From Lichenibacterium minor (lineage in GTDB: Bacteria > Pseudomonadota > Alphaproteobacteria > Rhizobiales > Beijerinckiaceae): DNA of 64,000 nucleotides. The translations under genes and the position numbers were made by a program. The notes beneath the pieces were generated by a model. That model was given only the letters and a program-made list of their open reading frames with translations, had not been told where the DNA came from and did not search any database. The stretch lies in NCBI RefSeq assembly GCF_004137685.1, contig NZ_QYBB01000007.1:1-64000 (forward strand), in the 5' to 3' direction. Positions 47,236 to 61,670 of the stretch are shown here, one piece after another (position 1 is the first letter of the stretch; each line of letters opens with the position of its first letter).

Positions 47236-47555
47236 TGGAACTCGGCTTCGCCGAGGCCGCGCGCTGCCTGGCCGACCTCGGCCACCCCCAGCGGCTCGAA
47301 GCCTTCCGCCTCCTGGTGCAGGCCGGCGACGCCGGATTGAGCGTGGGCGACCTCGCGGAACGCCTCGCCATCCCGCGCTCGACCCTGGCCCATCATCTCG
47401 CCCAGCTCGCCGCCTCGGGGCTGATGGTCCAGGCCCGCGAAGGACGCATCCGGCGCTGCCGCGTCGTCCCGGCGCGGGTCAAGGCACTGCTCGCCGTGCT
47501 GGGCGACTGCTGCGAAGGGCTGCCCGACATGGCGGAGACGGGCGGATCGCCCTGA
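47235..47555 (+). CDS. ArsR-family transcriptional regulator
   Basis: The 106-residue winged-helix protein has the ArsR pattern CLADLGHPQRLEAFRLLVQAG, SVGDLAERLAIPRSTLAHHLAQLAASGLMVQAREGRI. No ELCVCDL metal motif is present, although cysteines occur near the start (ARCLADL), in RRCRV and in GDCCEG, so metal, thiol or aldehyde sensing remains open. It is translationally coupled to DUF1127 and probably represses its own operon and the divergent GFA gene from the palindrome at 46972-46993. Confidence 0.9.
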   Translation: MELGFAEAARCLADLGHPQRLEAFRLLVQAGDAGLSVGDLAERLAIPRSTLAHHLAQLAASGLMVQAREGRIRRCRVVPARVKALLAVLGDCCEGLPDMAETGGSP

Positions 47556-47619
47556 ACCGCGTCTTTGCCAAACCCGCGCCTCCCGGCCCATAACCTGCAT
47601 GGGCCCGCACGGGGGATCG

Positions 47620-51023
<3,404 letters not shown>

Positions 51024-51027
<4 letters not shown>

Positions 51028-51926
51028 GCGGGGCCTCGACCCCGCTGCGCGACACCGTGCTGGTGGTCGACGACACGCCCGACACGCTGGGCTTCCTCAC
51101 GGAAGCGCTGGAGCGCGCCGGCATCACCGCGCTGGTGGCGACCGGGGGCGCGCAGGCCCTGGCGCTGGTCGGCCGCGTGGTGCCGGACCTGATCCTGCTC
51201 GATGCGGTGATGCCGGGGCTGGACGGCTTCGAATGCTGCCGGCAGCTCAAGGCCGGCCCGGCCGCCCATGTGCCGGTGATCTTCATGACGGCGTTGAGCG
51301 ACACCGAGCATGTCGTGGCGGGGCTCGGCGCGGGCGGCGTCGACTACGTCACCAAGCCGATCCGCCTCGACGAGCTGATGGCGCGCATCCGCGTCCACCT
51401 CGGCAACGCCCGCGCGGCGCAGAGCGCCCGTGCGGCGCTCGACACCGCGGGGTCGGCGCTGGTGGCGCTCGCGCCCGACGGCGCCGTGCTGTGGTCGACC
51501 CCGCAGGCGGCGGCGCTGCTGCGCGCGGCCTCGCCGGGGGACGGGGCGGCCCTGCCGCCAGGGCTCGCGGCACGGCTCCTCGCGGGGCGCGATGCGCCCG
51601 TGCTGGCGCCGGGGGAAGGGGGGCAGCCCTCGCTGAGCTTCGCCTTCGTGGGCGCGGTCGGGGCGGGCGAGCTGCTGTTCCGCTTGAGCGTCCACGACCC
51701 GCGCGGCGACGAGGCGGTGTTGAAGGCGCGCTTCCCCGTCACGGCGCGCGAAGCCGAGGTGCTGCTGTGGCTCGCGCGCGGCAAGAGCAACCGCGACATC
51801 GCGGCCATCCTCGAGCTGGCCCCCCGCACGGTGAACAAGCACCTCGAGACCGTCTTCGCCAAGCTCGGCGTCGAGAACCGCGCGTCCGCCGCCGTGCTGG
51901 CGGTTCGGGCGCTGGGGGAGCGGTGA
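51024..51926 (+). CDS. LuxR-type response regulator, partner of the permease-kinase
   Basis: The 300-residue protein has a receiver at about residues 10-128 (VLVVDDTPDTLGFL, acceptor aspartate in DLILLDAVMPGLDG, DYVTKPIRLDEL), a short middle segment resembling a PAS or sensor linker, and a C-terminal GerE helix-turn-helix (VTAREAEVLLWLARGKSNRDIA, PRTVNKHLETVFAKLGVENRASA). The GTG start at 51024 lies inside the stop of the permease-kinase gene (GTGA), so the two are translationally coupled and almost certainly form one pathway. Its target genes are not in view. Confidence 0.93.
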
Positions 51927-51999
51927 AGCCCCGCCCCGATCGGCTCGCGCCCCCGGACCCGAAGCTGTAAGGATCGCCCGATGCTATGGAGCCTTTCCG

Positions 52000-52422
52000 G
52001 TGATCAGGATCATGGAGCGCATCGCGCTCGACGACGACGAACTGCACGAGGACTTCATGCGCTCGTCGGGCGCGGGCGGGCAGAACGTCAACAAGGTCGA
52101 GACGGCGGTGCAGCTGCGCTTCGACGTGCGCGGTTCGCCGAACCTGCCCGAAGGCGTGCGCGGGCGGCTGGAGCGGCTGGCCGGGCGGCGGCTGACCAAG
52201 GACGGCGTGCTGGTGCTGACGGCCCAGCGCTTCCGCACCCAGGAGCGCAACCGCGCCGACGCGCTGGAGCGGCTCGTCGAGATGGTGCGCGAGGCGGCGG
52301 TGCCGCCCCCGCCGCCGCGCCGGCCCACGCGGCCGACGCTCGGCTCGAAGAAGCGGCGGCTCGAGGGCAAGCGCATCCGCGGCGACGTGAAGGCGATGCG
52401 GGGGCGGGTCGAGGGGGATTGA
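52000..52422 (+). CDS. arfB: Peptidyl-tRNA hydrolase ArfB
   Basis: The 140-residue protein rescues stalled ribosomes. The catalytic GGQ is in SSGAGGQNVNKVETAVQL, and the lysine and arginine-rich C-terminal tail (LGSKKRRLEGKRIRGDVKAMRGR) enters the empty mRNA channel. The length matches the family. The start is taken at the GTG of 52000; the ATG at 52012 (MERIALDDDELHEDF) would also serve. Confidence 0.94.
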   Translation: MIRIMERIALDDDELHEDFMRSSGAGGQNVNKVETAVQLRFDVRGSPNLPEGVRGRLERLAGRRLTKDGVLVLTAQRFRTQERNRADALERLVEMVREAAVPPPPPRRPTRPTLGSKKRRLEGKRIRGDVKAMRGRVEGD

Positions 52423-52740
52423 CGGCGCCGACCTCCGCGGCAGCGGCCCTTCGAGGGGCGGCCCATCGCCGTCGGGGCTCGACAGGCGACGCTCAGCGCG
52501 ACGAGCGCTCCAAGCCGTCGAGCTCCCGAGACGGCGTTCGACGAGCGGATACGAGGTCCGGCGGAGCCGCGAGGGGCGCCCGGCGCTCGCCATGGGCGGG
52601 CCAGTCCCGGTGCGAGATGACGATCCACAGCTTTCGCCGCGGATCGCCGCCGCTCCTCGTCGGTTCCGAAGAGAGGCGCTTGCAGCCCCCCAGGTCGGAC
52701 ACTTCGCCGATGGTGCGGACCGATGCGTCGGGTGAGCCCG
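52423..52740. other. Gene-free stretch after arfB
   Basis: A leftward frame from about 52700 to 52493 could encode some 70 residues (LWIVISHRDWPAHG) but it has no recognisable domain, and no Shine-Dalgarno sequence supports a start. No hairpin with a T-run was seen. Nothing else is evident. Confidence 0.4.
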
Positions 52741-52965
52741 TCACAGCATCCACCAGATCGACGCGAAGGTGGCCGCCGTCACCACCACGGCCCACCCGAC
52801 GAAGAGCCGGACGATCAACCTGACCTGGCGCTCGGCCTTCGCCCGCGCCGCCGCCTCGGCTTTCGAGCGCTTGCCGTGCTGCGCCAGCCAGGTCTCGTAC
52901 CAATCGACGTAGGGGCCCGACGGCAGGGACGTCACCTTTCCGCGTTCCCCATCCATCCCCGCCAT
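52741..52965 (-). CDS. Small single-helix membrane protein of the WYExW family, copy 2
   Basis: The 74-residue protein (or 71 from the second ATG at 52956, giving MDGERG as in copy 1) has the segment YVDWYETWLAQHG, an alanine-rich charged helix (KAEAAARAKAERQVR) and one membrane helix (LFVGWAVVVTAATFASIWWML) that ends the protein. The same order of motifs and matching starts link it to the gene at 24326-24643. The N-terminus is probably cytoplasmic. No function is known. Confidence 0.72.
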   Translation of the reverse strand: MAGMDGERGKVTSLPSGPYVDWYETWLAQHGKRSKAEAAARAKAERQVRLIVRLFVGWAVVVTAATFASIWWML

Positions 52966-53130
52966 GCCCGTCCCGTTTCACGATGTGCCGTCGGCGCCCC
53001 GGGGAGCGCACGGCCCAGTCAACGCCCGGCGGGAGCGGGGCGCCAGTGCCGCGGCGTCGCAGCGGCCCGCCGGGGGCGGGGCGGGTCGACCTGCGGCGCG
53101 GGACGGGGGCGGCTCAGGCGTCGCGCGGGC

Positions 53131-54246
53131 TCACCCCACCGTGGCCCACCCGCCCTCGCGGGCCGCGCGGTAGATGGCTTCGACGGTCTTGGCCACCTCC
53201 CAGCCTTCGCGGAAGTCGGCGTGGCCGGGCCGCTCGCCCGCGATGGCGCGCAGGAAGTCCGCGACCTCGATGGCCTTCAGGTCGTTGAAGCCGAGCCCGT
53301 GCCCCGGCGCCGGGCAGAAGCGCCCGTAGGGCTCGTGCTCGGGCCCGGCCTCGATCGTGCGGAAGCCCCGCACCCCGGCGGGGTCCCGCGTGCGGTAGAG
53401 CTTCAGCTCGTTCATCCGCTCCTGCGTGAAGCGGATCGCGCCTTCCGAGCCCGACACCTCGAACTCCAGCCCCATCTTGCGCCCCGTGGCCATCCAGTTG
53501 GCCTCGATCGTGCCGACGGCGCCGTTCTCGAAGCGCAGGGCCGCGGTGGCGACGTCGTCGACCTCCACGGCGCGGGTGCCGCCCTCGAAGGGCCGATCCT
53601 TGACCAGCGTGGCGGTTTCGCCCGTCACCGCCGCGATCGGCCCGACGACGTGGCGCGCCAGGGCGATGATGTGGCTGCCGATGTCGGCCAGCGCGCCGCC
53701 GCCGCCCGACGGGTCGAGCCGCCACGTCCACGGGTTGGAGGCGTCCGTCATGAAGTCCTCGGCGTGGACGCCGCGGAAACTGCGAACGGCGCCGATCTCG
53801 CCCGCCCGCACGAGGTCGCGGGCGAGCCGCACCATGGGGTTCTTGAGGTAGTTGAAGCCGACCTGCGTGGCGACGCCGGCGCGCTCCGCCGCCAGCGTCA
53901 TCTCGCCGGCCTCGGCGGCCGTGGGGGCGAGCGGCTTTTCGCAATACACGGGCTTGCCGGCCGCGATGGCCCGCAGCGCCATCTCCCGGTGCAGCACGTT
54001 GGGCGTGGTGATGGACACGATGCCGACCGCGGGGTCGTCGACCAGCGCCCTCCAGTCGCCGGTCGAGCGCGGGAAGCCGAGCGCCGCCGCGGCGCGGGCC
54101 GCCGCGGCATCGGACGCGTCGGCCAGAATCGCCGGCTCGGTCCGCACGGGCAGGTCGAACACGCGGTCGGCGTTGAGGAACCCCAGCGCATGCGCCTTGC
54201 CCATGAAGCCCGAGCCGATCAGCCCCACCCCCAGCGTCGTCGCCAT
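53131..54246 (-). CDS. Gfo/Idh/MocA-family oxidoreductase
   Basis: The 371-residue protein has the N-terminal Rossmann motif GVGLIGSGFMGKAHALG, the catalytic-domain marker YCEKPLAPTAAEA with its lysine, VGFNYLKNPMVRLARDLV and a C-terminal substrate domain (GGGALADIGSHIIALARHVVG, GRFCPAPGHGLGFNDLKAIEV). These NAD(P)-dependent enzymes act on sugars, inositols or derivatives. The ATG at 54246 (MATTLGVGLIGSG) is the natural start. The 3' part of a xylulokinase gene lies 9 kb away, so no direct pathway link is evident. Confidence 0.9.
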   Translation of the reverse strand: MATTLGVGLIGSGFMGKAHALGFLNADRVFDLPVRTEPAILADASDAAAARAAAALGFPRSTGDWRALVDDPAVGIVSITTPNVLHREMALRAIAAGKPVYCEKPLAPTAAEAGEMTLAAERAGVATQVGFNYLKNPMVRLARDLVRAGEIGAVRSFRGVHAEDFMTDASNPWTWRLDPSGGGGALADIGSHIIALARHVVGPIAAVTGETATLVKDRPFEGGTRAVEVDDVATAALRFENGAVGTIEANWMATGRKMGLEFEVSGSEGAIRFTQERMNELKLYRTRDPAGVRGFRTIEAGPEHEPYGRFCPAPGHGLGFNDLKAIEVADFLRAIAGERPGHADFREGWEVAKTVEAIYRAAREGGWATVG

Positions 54247-54375
54247 CCCGTCCCTCCCTTGATCGCCGCCCCGTCGCGGGCGCCGTGGCCCATCATAAGG
54301 CGGGGCCCGGCCATTTCGGAACCCCCATTCCACGCATCGTGCGATTTAGAACGTCCGGGCCGGGGTCGCCCGGCG

Positions 54376-55305
54376 TCACCGCCCGATGAGCACGACCAGC
54401 GCCGACACCGTGGCGACGCTCAGCACGGTGGACAGCAGGATGGCGCGCGACGTCGCGGCCGCTTCCCGCTCGTAAAGCTTCGCCAGCATGAAGGGGCCGG
54501 TGCCGGTGGGCAGGGCGGCGAGCAGCAGGGCGGAGTCGAACCAGGGCTTCGGCATCGGCACGAACCAGGCGAAGCCGAGGGTGAGAAGGGGCTGGGCGAC
54601 GAGCTTCAGGGCGACGAGGCGCCCGACCTCGCGCGGGTCGGCGCGCTCGCGCTGCCCGTGCAGGAACAGCCCGATGGTGACCAGCGCGCAGGGACCTGCC
54701 GCGGCGCCGAGGAGCGCGACGAAGCGGTCGACCGGCACCGGCAGCGGCAGCCCCGTCGCGGCCCACAGGCCACCGGCGACGGGCGACGCCAGCAGCGGGT
54801 TGCGGCACAGCGAGCGCCCCACCTTGCCGAACGTCCGCCGCAGGCTCGGCGTCGTGGCGAGGTCGACCTCGATCAGCACGATGGCGAAGCCGAACAGCAG
54901 GCAGGCGGTCAGCAGCGTCGAGATCACGAGCGCGGGCAGCACGCCCTGGCCGAACAGCCCCAGCCCCAGCGGGATGCCCAGGAACCCCGTGTTGGCGTAG
55001 GCGGCGTCGAGCCCCTCGATGGCGCGGTCGGCGAGGCGCTTGCCCGGGCGCCGGTCGAGCAGCATCGACAGCCCGAAGGTCAGGGCGATGCCGGCCCCGG
55101 TGGCGAGCGCGAAGCCGGGATGGTCGATGTCGGCGAAGCTCATCCGCGCCGTGGCGCCGAACAGCAGGGCCGGCAGCGCCAGCCAAACGACGAACAGGTT
55201 CAGCGCGTCGGTGACGGAGGGGCCGAGCAGCCCGCGGGCCCCGGCGAGGTAGCCGACGCCGATCAGCGCGAAGACCGGCAGCACGGCGTCGATCACGGGG
55301 TTCAT
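54376..55305 (-). CDS. AEC-family transporter (auxin efflux carrier type)
   Basis: The 309-residue membrane protein has about ten helices in two inverted halves. Features are FALIGVGYLAGARGLL, DALNLFVVWLALPALLF, AYANTGFLGIPLGLGLFG, the middle SLCRNPLLASPVAGGLW, and ALPTGTGPFMLAKLY. This matches the AEC family (PF03547), whose bacterial members move malonate, malate or other organic acids. The ATG at 55305 begins an initial helix without extra residues. It follows the oxidoreductase on the same strand, 129 bp apart, and is transcribed before it. Confidence 0.9.
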   Translation of the reverse strand: MNPVIDAVLPVFALIGVGYLAGARGLLGPSVTDALNLFVVWLALPALLFGATARMSFADIDHPGFALATGAGIALTFGLSMLLDRRPGKRLADRAIEGLDAAYANTGFLGIPLGLGLFGQGVLPALVISTLLTACLLFGFAIVLIEVDLATTPSLRRTFGKVGRSLCRNPLLASPVAGGLWAATGLPLPVPVDRFVALLGAAAGPCALVTIGLFLHGQRERADPREVGRLVALKLVAQPLLTLGFAWFVPMPKPWFDSALLLAALPTGTGPFMLAKLYEREAAATSRAILLSTVLSVATVSALVVLIGR

Positions 55306-55408
55306 GGGGGAGCGGGGATCCTGCGGCGGGAAAGCCCGTCCTAACCCGTCGCGGCGGGGCGAACCACCCCACGTCGGCGCGGGTTGACCGGCGGGCTCCG
55401 CGGGGGCG

Positions 55409-56803
55409 ATGACGACGCGCATGACCGATCCGGAAACGCGTCCCGCCGCGGCACCGCCGCCCGACGACGGCCTCGTGGTCCGCTTGAAGGCCGGGCGGAT
55501 GCCGCTGGCCGAAGCGCTGCGAGGCCGCGACCTGTCCGGCCTGCTGGGCGGGCGCGACGCCGTCGCGCCGCCCGAGGGCGCGTCGCCCCCCTGGTGGGAC
55601 GCGGACAGCCGCGGGCTCGCGCTCAGCGGGGTCGACCTGTCGGGCGGCCGCCTCGCGGGCGCGCAGCTTCGGGGCGCCAACCTGCGCGGTGCCGACCTCA
55701 GCGACGTCGTGGGTCGCTCGGCCGACCTCGGCGAAGCGGTGCTGGAGCAGGTGCGCTTCGTCGGCGCCGACATGGGCGGCACGTCCTTCGCGGGTGCCAG
55801 CGCCGGGGAAGCGGACTTCACCGACGCCATGCTGGAAGACGCGCGCTTCGCGGGCGCCCACCTGCGCTACGCCACGCTCGTCGACGCGCTGCTCGACAGC
55901 GCCGACTTTTCCGGCGCCGACCTGTGGGGCGTGCGCGCCGCCGGGGCGGAGGCCGACGACGCGAGCTTCAAGGGCGCGCGGTGCGACGAGGCCGATTTCG
56001 CCGGCGCCAACCTCGCCGGCGTCGACCTGACCGGGGCCAGCCTGAAGAAGGCGAGGTTCGGCGGCGCCAAGCTGCGCGGCGCGAAGTTCGACGGCGCCAC
56101 GATGGACGGCGCGCATTTCGACGGGGCGGACCTCAGCAATGCCAGCCTGCCGCGGCTGAACCTGCAAACCTGCTCGCTGAAGCACGCCCGCCTCGCCGGC
56201 GCCTGGCTCGACAACACCCGCCTGCGCCCCGAACAGCTCGGCGGCGCGGTCGGCGAGGAGGTGGCGAAGGAGTTCCACGCGGCCCGCGACGCCTACGTGG
56301 TGCTGGAACAGAACTTCCGCTCGCTCGGCAACGGCGACGGCGCGTCCTGGGCGTTCCGCAAGGGCCGGCTGATGGGCAAGCTGCACGAGCGCGAAACGGC
56401 GCTGCACGGGTGGGCGCAGCGCGACTGGCGCAAGGCCGCGCGCCACGGGGCCAACTGGCTGTCCGACGCCTTCGTGGAATGGCTCTGCGATTACGGCGAA
56501 AGCCTGTGGCGGGTGATGCGCGCCTTCGGCACGCTGATCGTGCTCTTCGCGGCCCTCTACGGCATCACCGAATCGCTCGACCGCGTCACGCAGGGGCCGG
56601 CGGGCGAGATCAAGCGCGTGACCGAGAACCCCTTCGACCTCCTGGTCTACTCGTTCCTCAACATGCTCTCGACCTCGGCGCCCGACATCGGGCTGCGGCC
56701 GGCGAGCCCCGTGATCTACCTCGTCACCTCCCTGCAGGGAGCGGTGGGCATCGTGCTGATCGGGCTGTTCGGCTACGTGCTCGGAAACAGGATGCACCGC
56801 TAG
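55409..56803 (+). CDS. Pentapeptide-repeat protein with a C-terminal two-helix ion-channel-like domain
   Basis: The 464-residue protein has a short basic start, a pentapeptide-repeat region at about residues 70-260 with many A(D/N)LxG-type units (DLSGGRLAGAQLRGANLRGADL, split: LSGGRLAGAQ and LRGANLRGADL), a helical linker with EFHAARDAYVVLEQNFRSLG, and a C-terminal membrane part of two helices (AFGTLIVLFAALYGI and VTSLQGAVGIVLIGLFGYVLG) around LLVYSFLNMLSTSAPDIGLRP. That last part is like ion channel (PF07885-type) pore segments, where the loop sits between two helices. The beta-helix of repeats may be an intracellular regulator of the pore. No TVGYG filter is visible, so the conducted ion is unknown. 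It starts at the ATG of 55409; ATG 55421 is an alternative. Confidence 0.82.
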   Translation: MTTRMTDPETRPAAAPPPDDGLVVRLKAGRMPLAEALRGRDLSGLLGGRDAVAPPEGASPPWWDADSRGLALSGVDLSGGRLAGAQLRGANLRGADLSDVVGRSADLGEAVLEQVRFVGADMGGTSFAGASAGEADFTDAMLEDARFAGAHLRYATLVDALLDSADFSGADLWGVRAAGAEADDASFKGARCDEADFAGANLAGVDLTGASLKKARFGGAKLRGAKFDGATMDGAHFDGADLSNASLPRLNLQTCSLKHARLAGAWLDNTRLRPEQLGGAVGEEVAKEFHAARDAYVVLEQNFRSLGNGDGASWAFRKGRLMGKLHERETALHGWAQRDWRKAARHGANWLSDAFVEWLCDYGESLWRVMRAFGTLIVLFAALYGITESLDRVTQGPAGEIKRVTENPFDLLVYSFLNMLSTSAPDIGLRPASPVIYLVTSLQGAVGIVLIGLFGYVLGNRMHR

Positions 56804-56969
56804 GGGGAGGCTCGATCGCCGCACGCCTTCGGTTCACCGCCCCCGTCCGACCGACGCCTGTCGCCGGCGACGCCCGACGAGGCGGTCATCCGGGCACCTG
56901 ACCGATGGTGCCGATGGGTTCGAACGGCTTCGACGACGATGCGCCGGGCCGCAGGGCGCCCGACGCGAC

Positions 56970-58745
56970 CTACGGCGCATGCCCGTGCAGCGGCCAGAAG
57001 AAGCTGATCAGCGGCACGCCGGCCGCCACCACCATGATGGACAGCGGCAGGCCCAGTCGCGCGTAGTCGCTGAAGCGGTAGCCGCCCGGCCCCAGCACCA
57101 GGGTGTTGCACTGGTGGCCGACGGGGGTGAGGAAGTCGCAGCCGGCGCCGAGCGCCACCGCCATCAGGAACGGGTCGGGGTTCAGGCCGAGCTTCACCGC
57201 CAGGCTGCCGGCGATCGGCCCCATCACCAGCGTGGTGGGGGCGTTGTGGAAGAAGGGCGTCACCGCCATGGCGATCACCATCACCACCGCCAGGGTGGTG
57301 GTGGGGCCCAGCCCCTCGACGGCGTGGCCGAGCCCGCGCGCGAGGAGGTCCGTGCCGCCCGTGTCGCGCACGGCATGGGACAGCGGGATCAGCGCGCCGA
57401 GCAGGAACAGGATGTGCCATTCCACGGTCCTGTAGGCTTCGTGCATCGTCATGGTGCGCAGCAGCAGCAGGATCACGGCGGCGGCGAAGAAGGCCACCGC
57501 CACCCCCACGACCTTGAAGGCCACGAGCGTCATGGCGACCGCCAGCACCGCCAGCGGCGTCCAGCCGCGGTGGCTGATGCCGAGCGTGATGGAGCGCTCG
57601 GCCAAGGGCAGCACGTGCAGCTCCCCCAGCTTTTCCGGCAGGGTGGGGGACGACGAGCGCAGCACCACGACGTCGCCCAGGCGGAACCGCACCGTCGACA
57701 GGCGCTGCAGGATGGCGGTGCCGCGGCGGCTCAGGGCCACGAGGCCGACGCCGTGGCGGGCCTGCAGGGCCAGCTGGCTCGGCGTGCGGCCGATCAGGGG
57801 GGAGTTCTCGGTGATGACGCCTTCCACCACGGTGGCGACGCCCTTGGCTTCCGCGTCTCCGCCGCTGGCGAGGTCGAGCCGGGCCTGGGCGACGAGCTGC
57901 TCGAGCCCTTCGGGCTCGCCGCGCAGCAGCAGCACGTCGCCCGCGTGGAGGCGCGACGCCGGGGTCGGCGCGTAGCGGCGGAAGCGCTCGCGCACGATGC
58001 CGGCCACCGACACGTCCCCCTCCTGCATGGCTTCGAGGTCCGCGACCGTGCGGCCGACCGCGGGCGACTGCGGGCCCAGCACCGCTTCGGCGGTGTAGCT
58101 TTCGATGGTGAAGGCGGCATCCATCGAGGACGCGGCGCGGCGCTCCGGCAGCAGCCGCCAGCCCACGGCCAGGAACGCGATGGTGATGGCGGCGATCGAC
58201 AGGCCCACGGGGGTGAAGTCGAACATGGTGAAGGGGTGGCCGAACATGTCGGCCCGGACCTTGGCGATGATGATGTTGGGCGAGGTGCCGACCAGCGTGA
58301 CGACGCCGCCCGTCAGCGACGCCGCCGCCATGGGCATCAGCAGCGCGGACGGCGACGTCTTGTGGCGTCGGGCGAGCTGCAGGGCGATCGGCATGAAGAT
58401 CGCGAGCGCGCCGACGTTCTTGGTCACCATGGACAGCAGGAGCACGCAGCCGGCCAGCGCCGGCACCTGGACGCGCGTCGTGCGCAGCTTGGGCAGGATC
58501 GGGCGCATGATCGCCTCGATGACGCCCGAGCGCGCGATGCCGGCGCTGACCACCAGCGCGGCCGCGATGATGACGATGATCTCGTCCGAGAAGCCCTCGA
58601 AGGCGTGCTTTTCCGGCACGATGCGCAGCACGATGCCGACCAGCAGCGCCGACAGCGCCACGAGGTCGTAGGGCAGGCGGCCCCACACGAAGAGGCCGAT
58701 GGTGACGGCGATGAGCCCGAAGGCCAGCGCTTGGTCCAGTGTCAT
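56970..58745 (-). CDS. SLC13/DASS-type permease with two RCK_C domains
   Basis: The 591-residue membrane protein has two transporter halves (about residues 1-190 and 390-590) with VVSAGIARSGVIEAIMRPILP, LVGTSPNIIIAKV and FFHNAPTTLVMGPIAGSLA. Between them lie two RCK_C (TrkA_C) domains (about 210-285 and 300-375), VARRLHAGDVLLLRGEP-type. This matches the CitMHS/DASS-RCK group, including the sulfate or dicarboxylate transporters of Chlamydomonas SAC1 type and bacterial YbiR-like proteins. The anion is unknown, with sulfate or organic anions most likely. It converges on the pentapeptide channel gene. Confidence 0.9.
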   Translation of the reverse strand: MTLDQALAFGLIAVTIGLFVWGRLPYDLVALSALLVGIVLRIVPEKHAFEGFSDEIIVIIAAALVVSAGIARSGVIEAIMRPILPKLRTTRVQVPALAGCVLLLSMVTKNVGALAIFMPIALQLARRHKTSPSALLMPMAAASLTGGVVTLVGTSPNIIIAKVRADMFGHPFTMFDFTPVGLSIAAITIAFLAVGWRLLPERRAASSMDAAFTIESYTAEAVLGPQSPAVGRTVADLEAMQEGDVSVAGIVRERFRRYAPTPASRLHAGDVLLLRGEPEGLEQLVAQARLDLASGGDAEAKGVATVVEGVITENSPLIGRTPSQLALQARHGVGLVALSRRGTAILQRLSTVRFRLGDVVVLRSSSPTLPEKLGELHVLPLAERSITLGISHRGWTPLAVLAVAMTLVAFKVVGVAVAFFAAAVILLLLRTMTMHEAYRTVEWHILFLLGALIPLSHAVRDTGGTDLLARGLGHAVEGLGPTTTLAVVMVIAMAVTPFFHNAPTTLVMGPIAGSLAVKLGLNPDPFLMAVALGAGCDFLTPVGHQCNTLVLGPGGYRFSDYARLGLPLSIMVVAAGVPLISFFWPLHGHAP

Positions 58746-58932
58746 ACCCTGTCCGATCGATGGCTTCGCGGCGCGCAGAACGGCGCCGCGGGGCGGGATG
58801 CCGGCCCCCGCGGCGGCCCGGACGTCGGACGCGCGGAGCCGGTCCGGTCCGCCGCGTTATACTCCCCGCCCGGGCTTCCATCCAGGGATCCCGTGGACCA
58901 TATGGCGTCTGGACGGAGCCGAAGGACGAGGA

Positions 58933-61263
<2,331 letters not shown>

Positions 61264-61287
61264 CGGTTTGTCGTCGGAGATTTCTGC

Positions 61288-61668
61288 ATGCGCATATTGC
61301 TCGTCGAGGATCATGAGGAGATCTGGGACTTCCTGTCCCGGAGGTTGCGGCGGCGCGGGTTCGAGGTTGTGCTGGCGGCCGACGGGCAGGAGGGCGTCGA
61401 CAAGGCGGGCTCCGAGGCGCCCGACATCATCCTGCTCGACATGAACCTGCCGATCATCGACGGCTGGACGGCGGCGTCCATGATCAAGGCCGAGGCCAAG
61501 ACTGCCCACATCCCCATCATCGCCCTGACGGCCCACGCCATGTCGGGCGACCGCGAGAAGGCCATCGCGGCCGGCTGCAACGACTACCATCCGAAGCCGG
61601 TCGACTTTTCCCGCCTGCTCGCCCAGATCGAGGCGCTGGGCGGCAAGGCGGCCCCGGCCGGGGCCTGA
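61288..61668 (+). CDS. Single-domain response regulator, DivK-like
   Basis: The 126-residue protein is a lone receiver: RILLVEDHEEIWDFL, the acceptor aspartate in DIILLDMNLPIIDGW (Asp51), the threonine in IIALTAHAMSGD and lysine in DYHPKPVDFSRLL. Its sequence is like DivK and other single-domain receivers that act by protein contact. It has no DNA-binding domain. It lies 24 bp after the hybrid kinase and two bases before the next gene, so it is the likely phosphorelay output or shuttle. Confidence 0.93.
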   Translation: MRILLVEDHEEIWDFLSRRLRRRGFEVVLAADGQEGVDKAGSEAPDIILLDMNLPIIDGWTAASMIKAEAKTAHIPIIALTAHAMSGDREKAIAAGCNDYHPKPVDFSRLLAQIEALGGKAAPAGA

Positions 61669-61670
61669 CG

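Noticed and set aside
52493..53011. A minus-strand frame of 172 codons covering the gap after arfB.
   Set aside because: It overlaps the small membrane protein gene in another phase and shows no domain; only a vague 70-residue part at its end looks protein-like.
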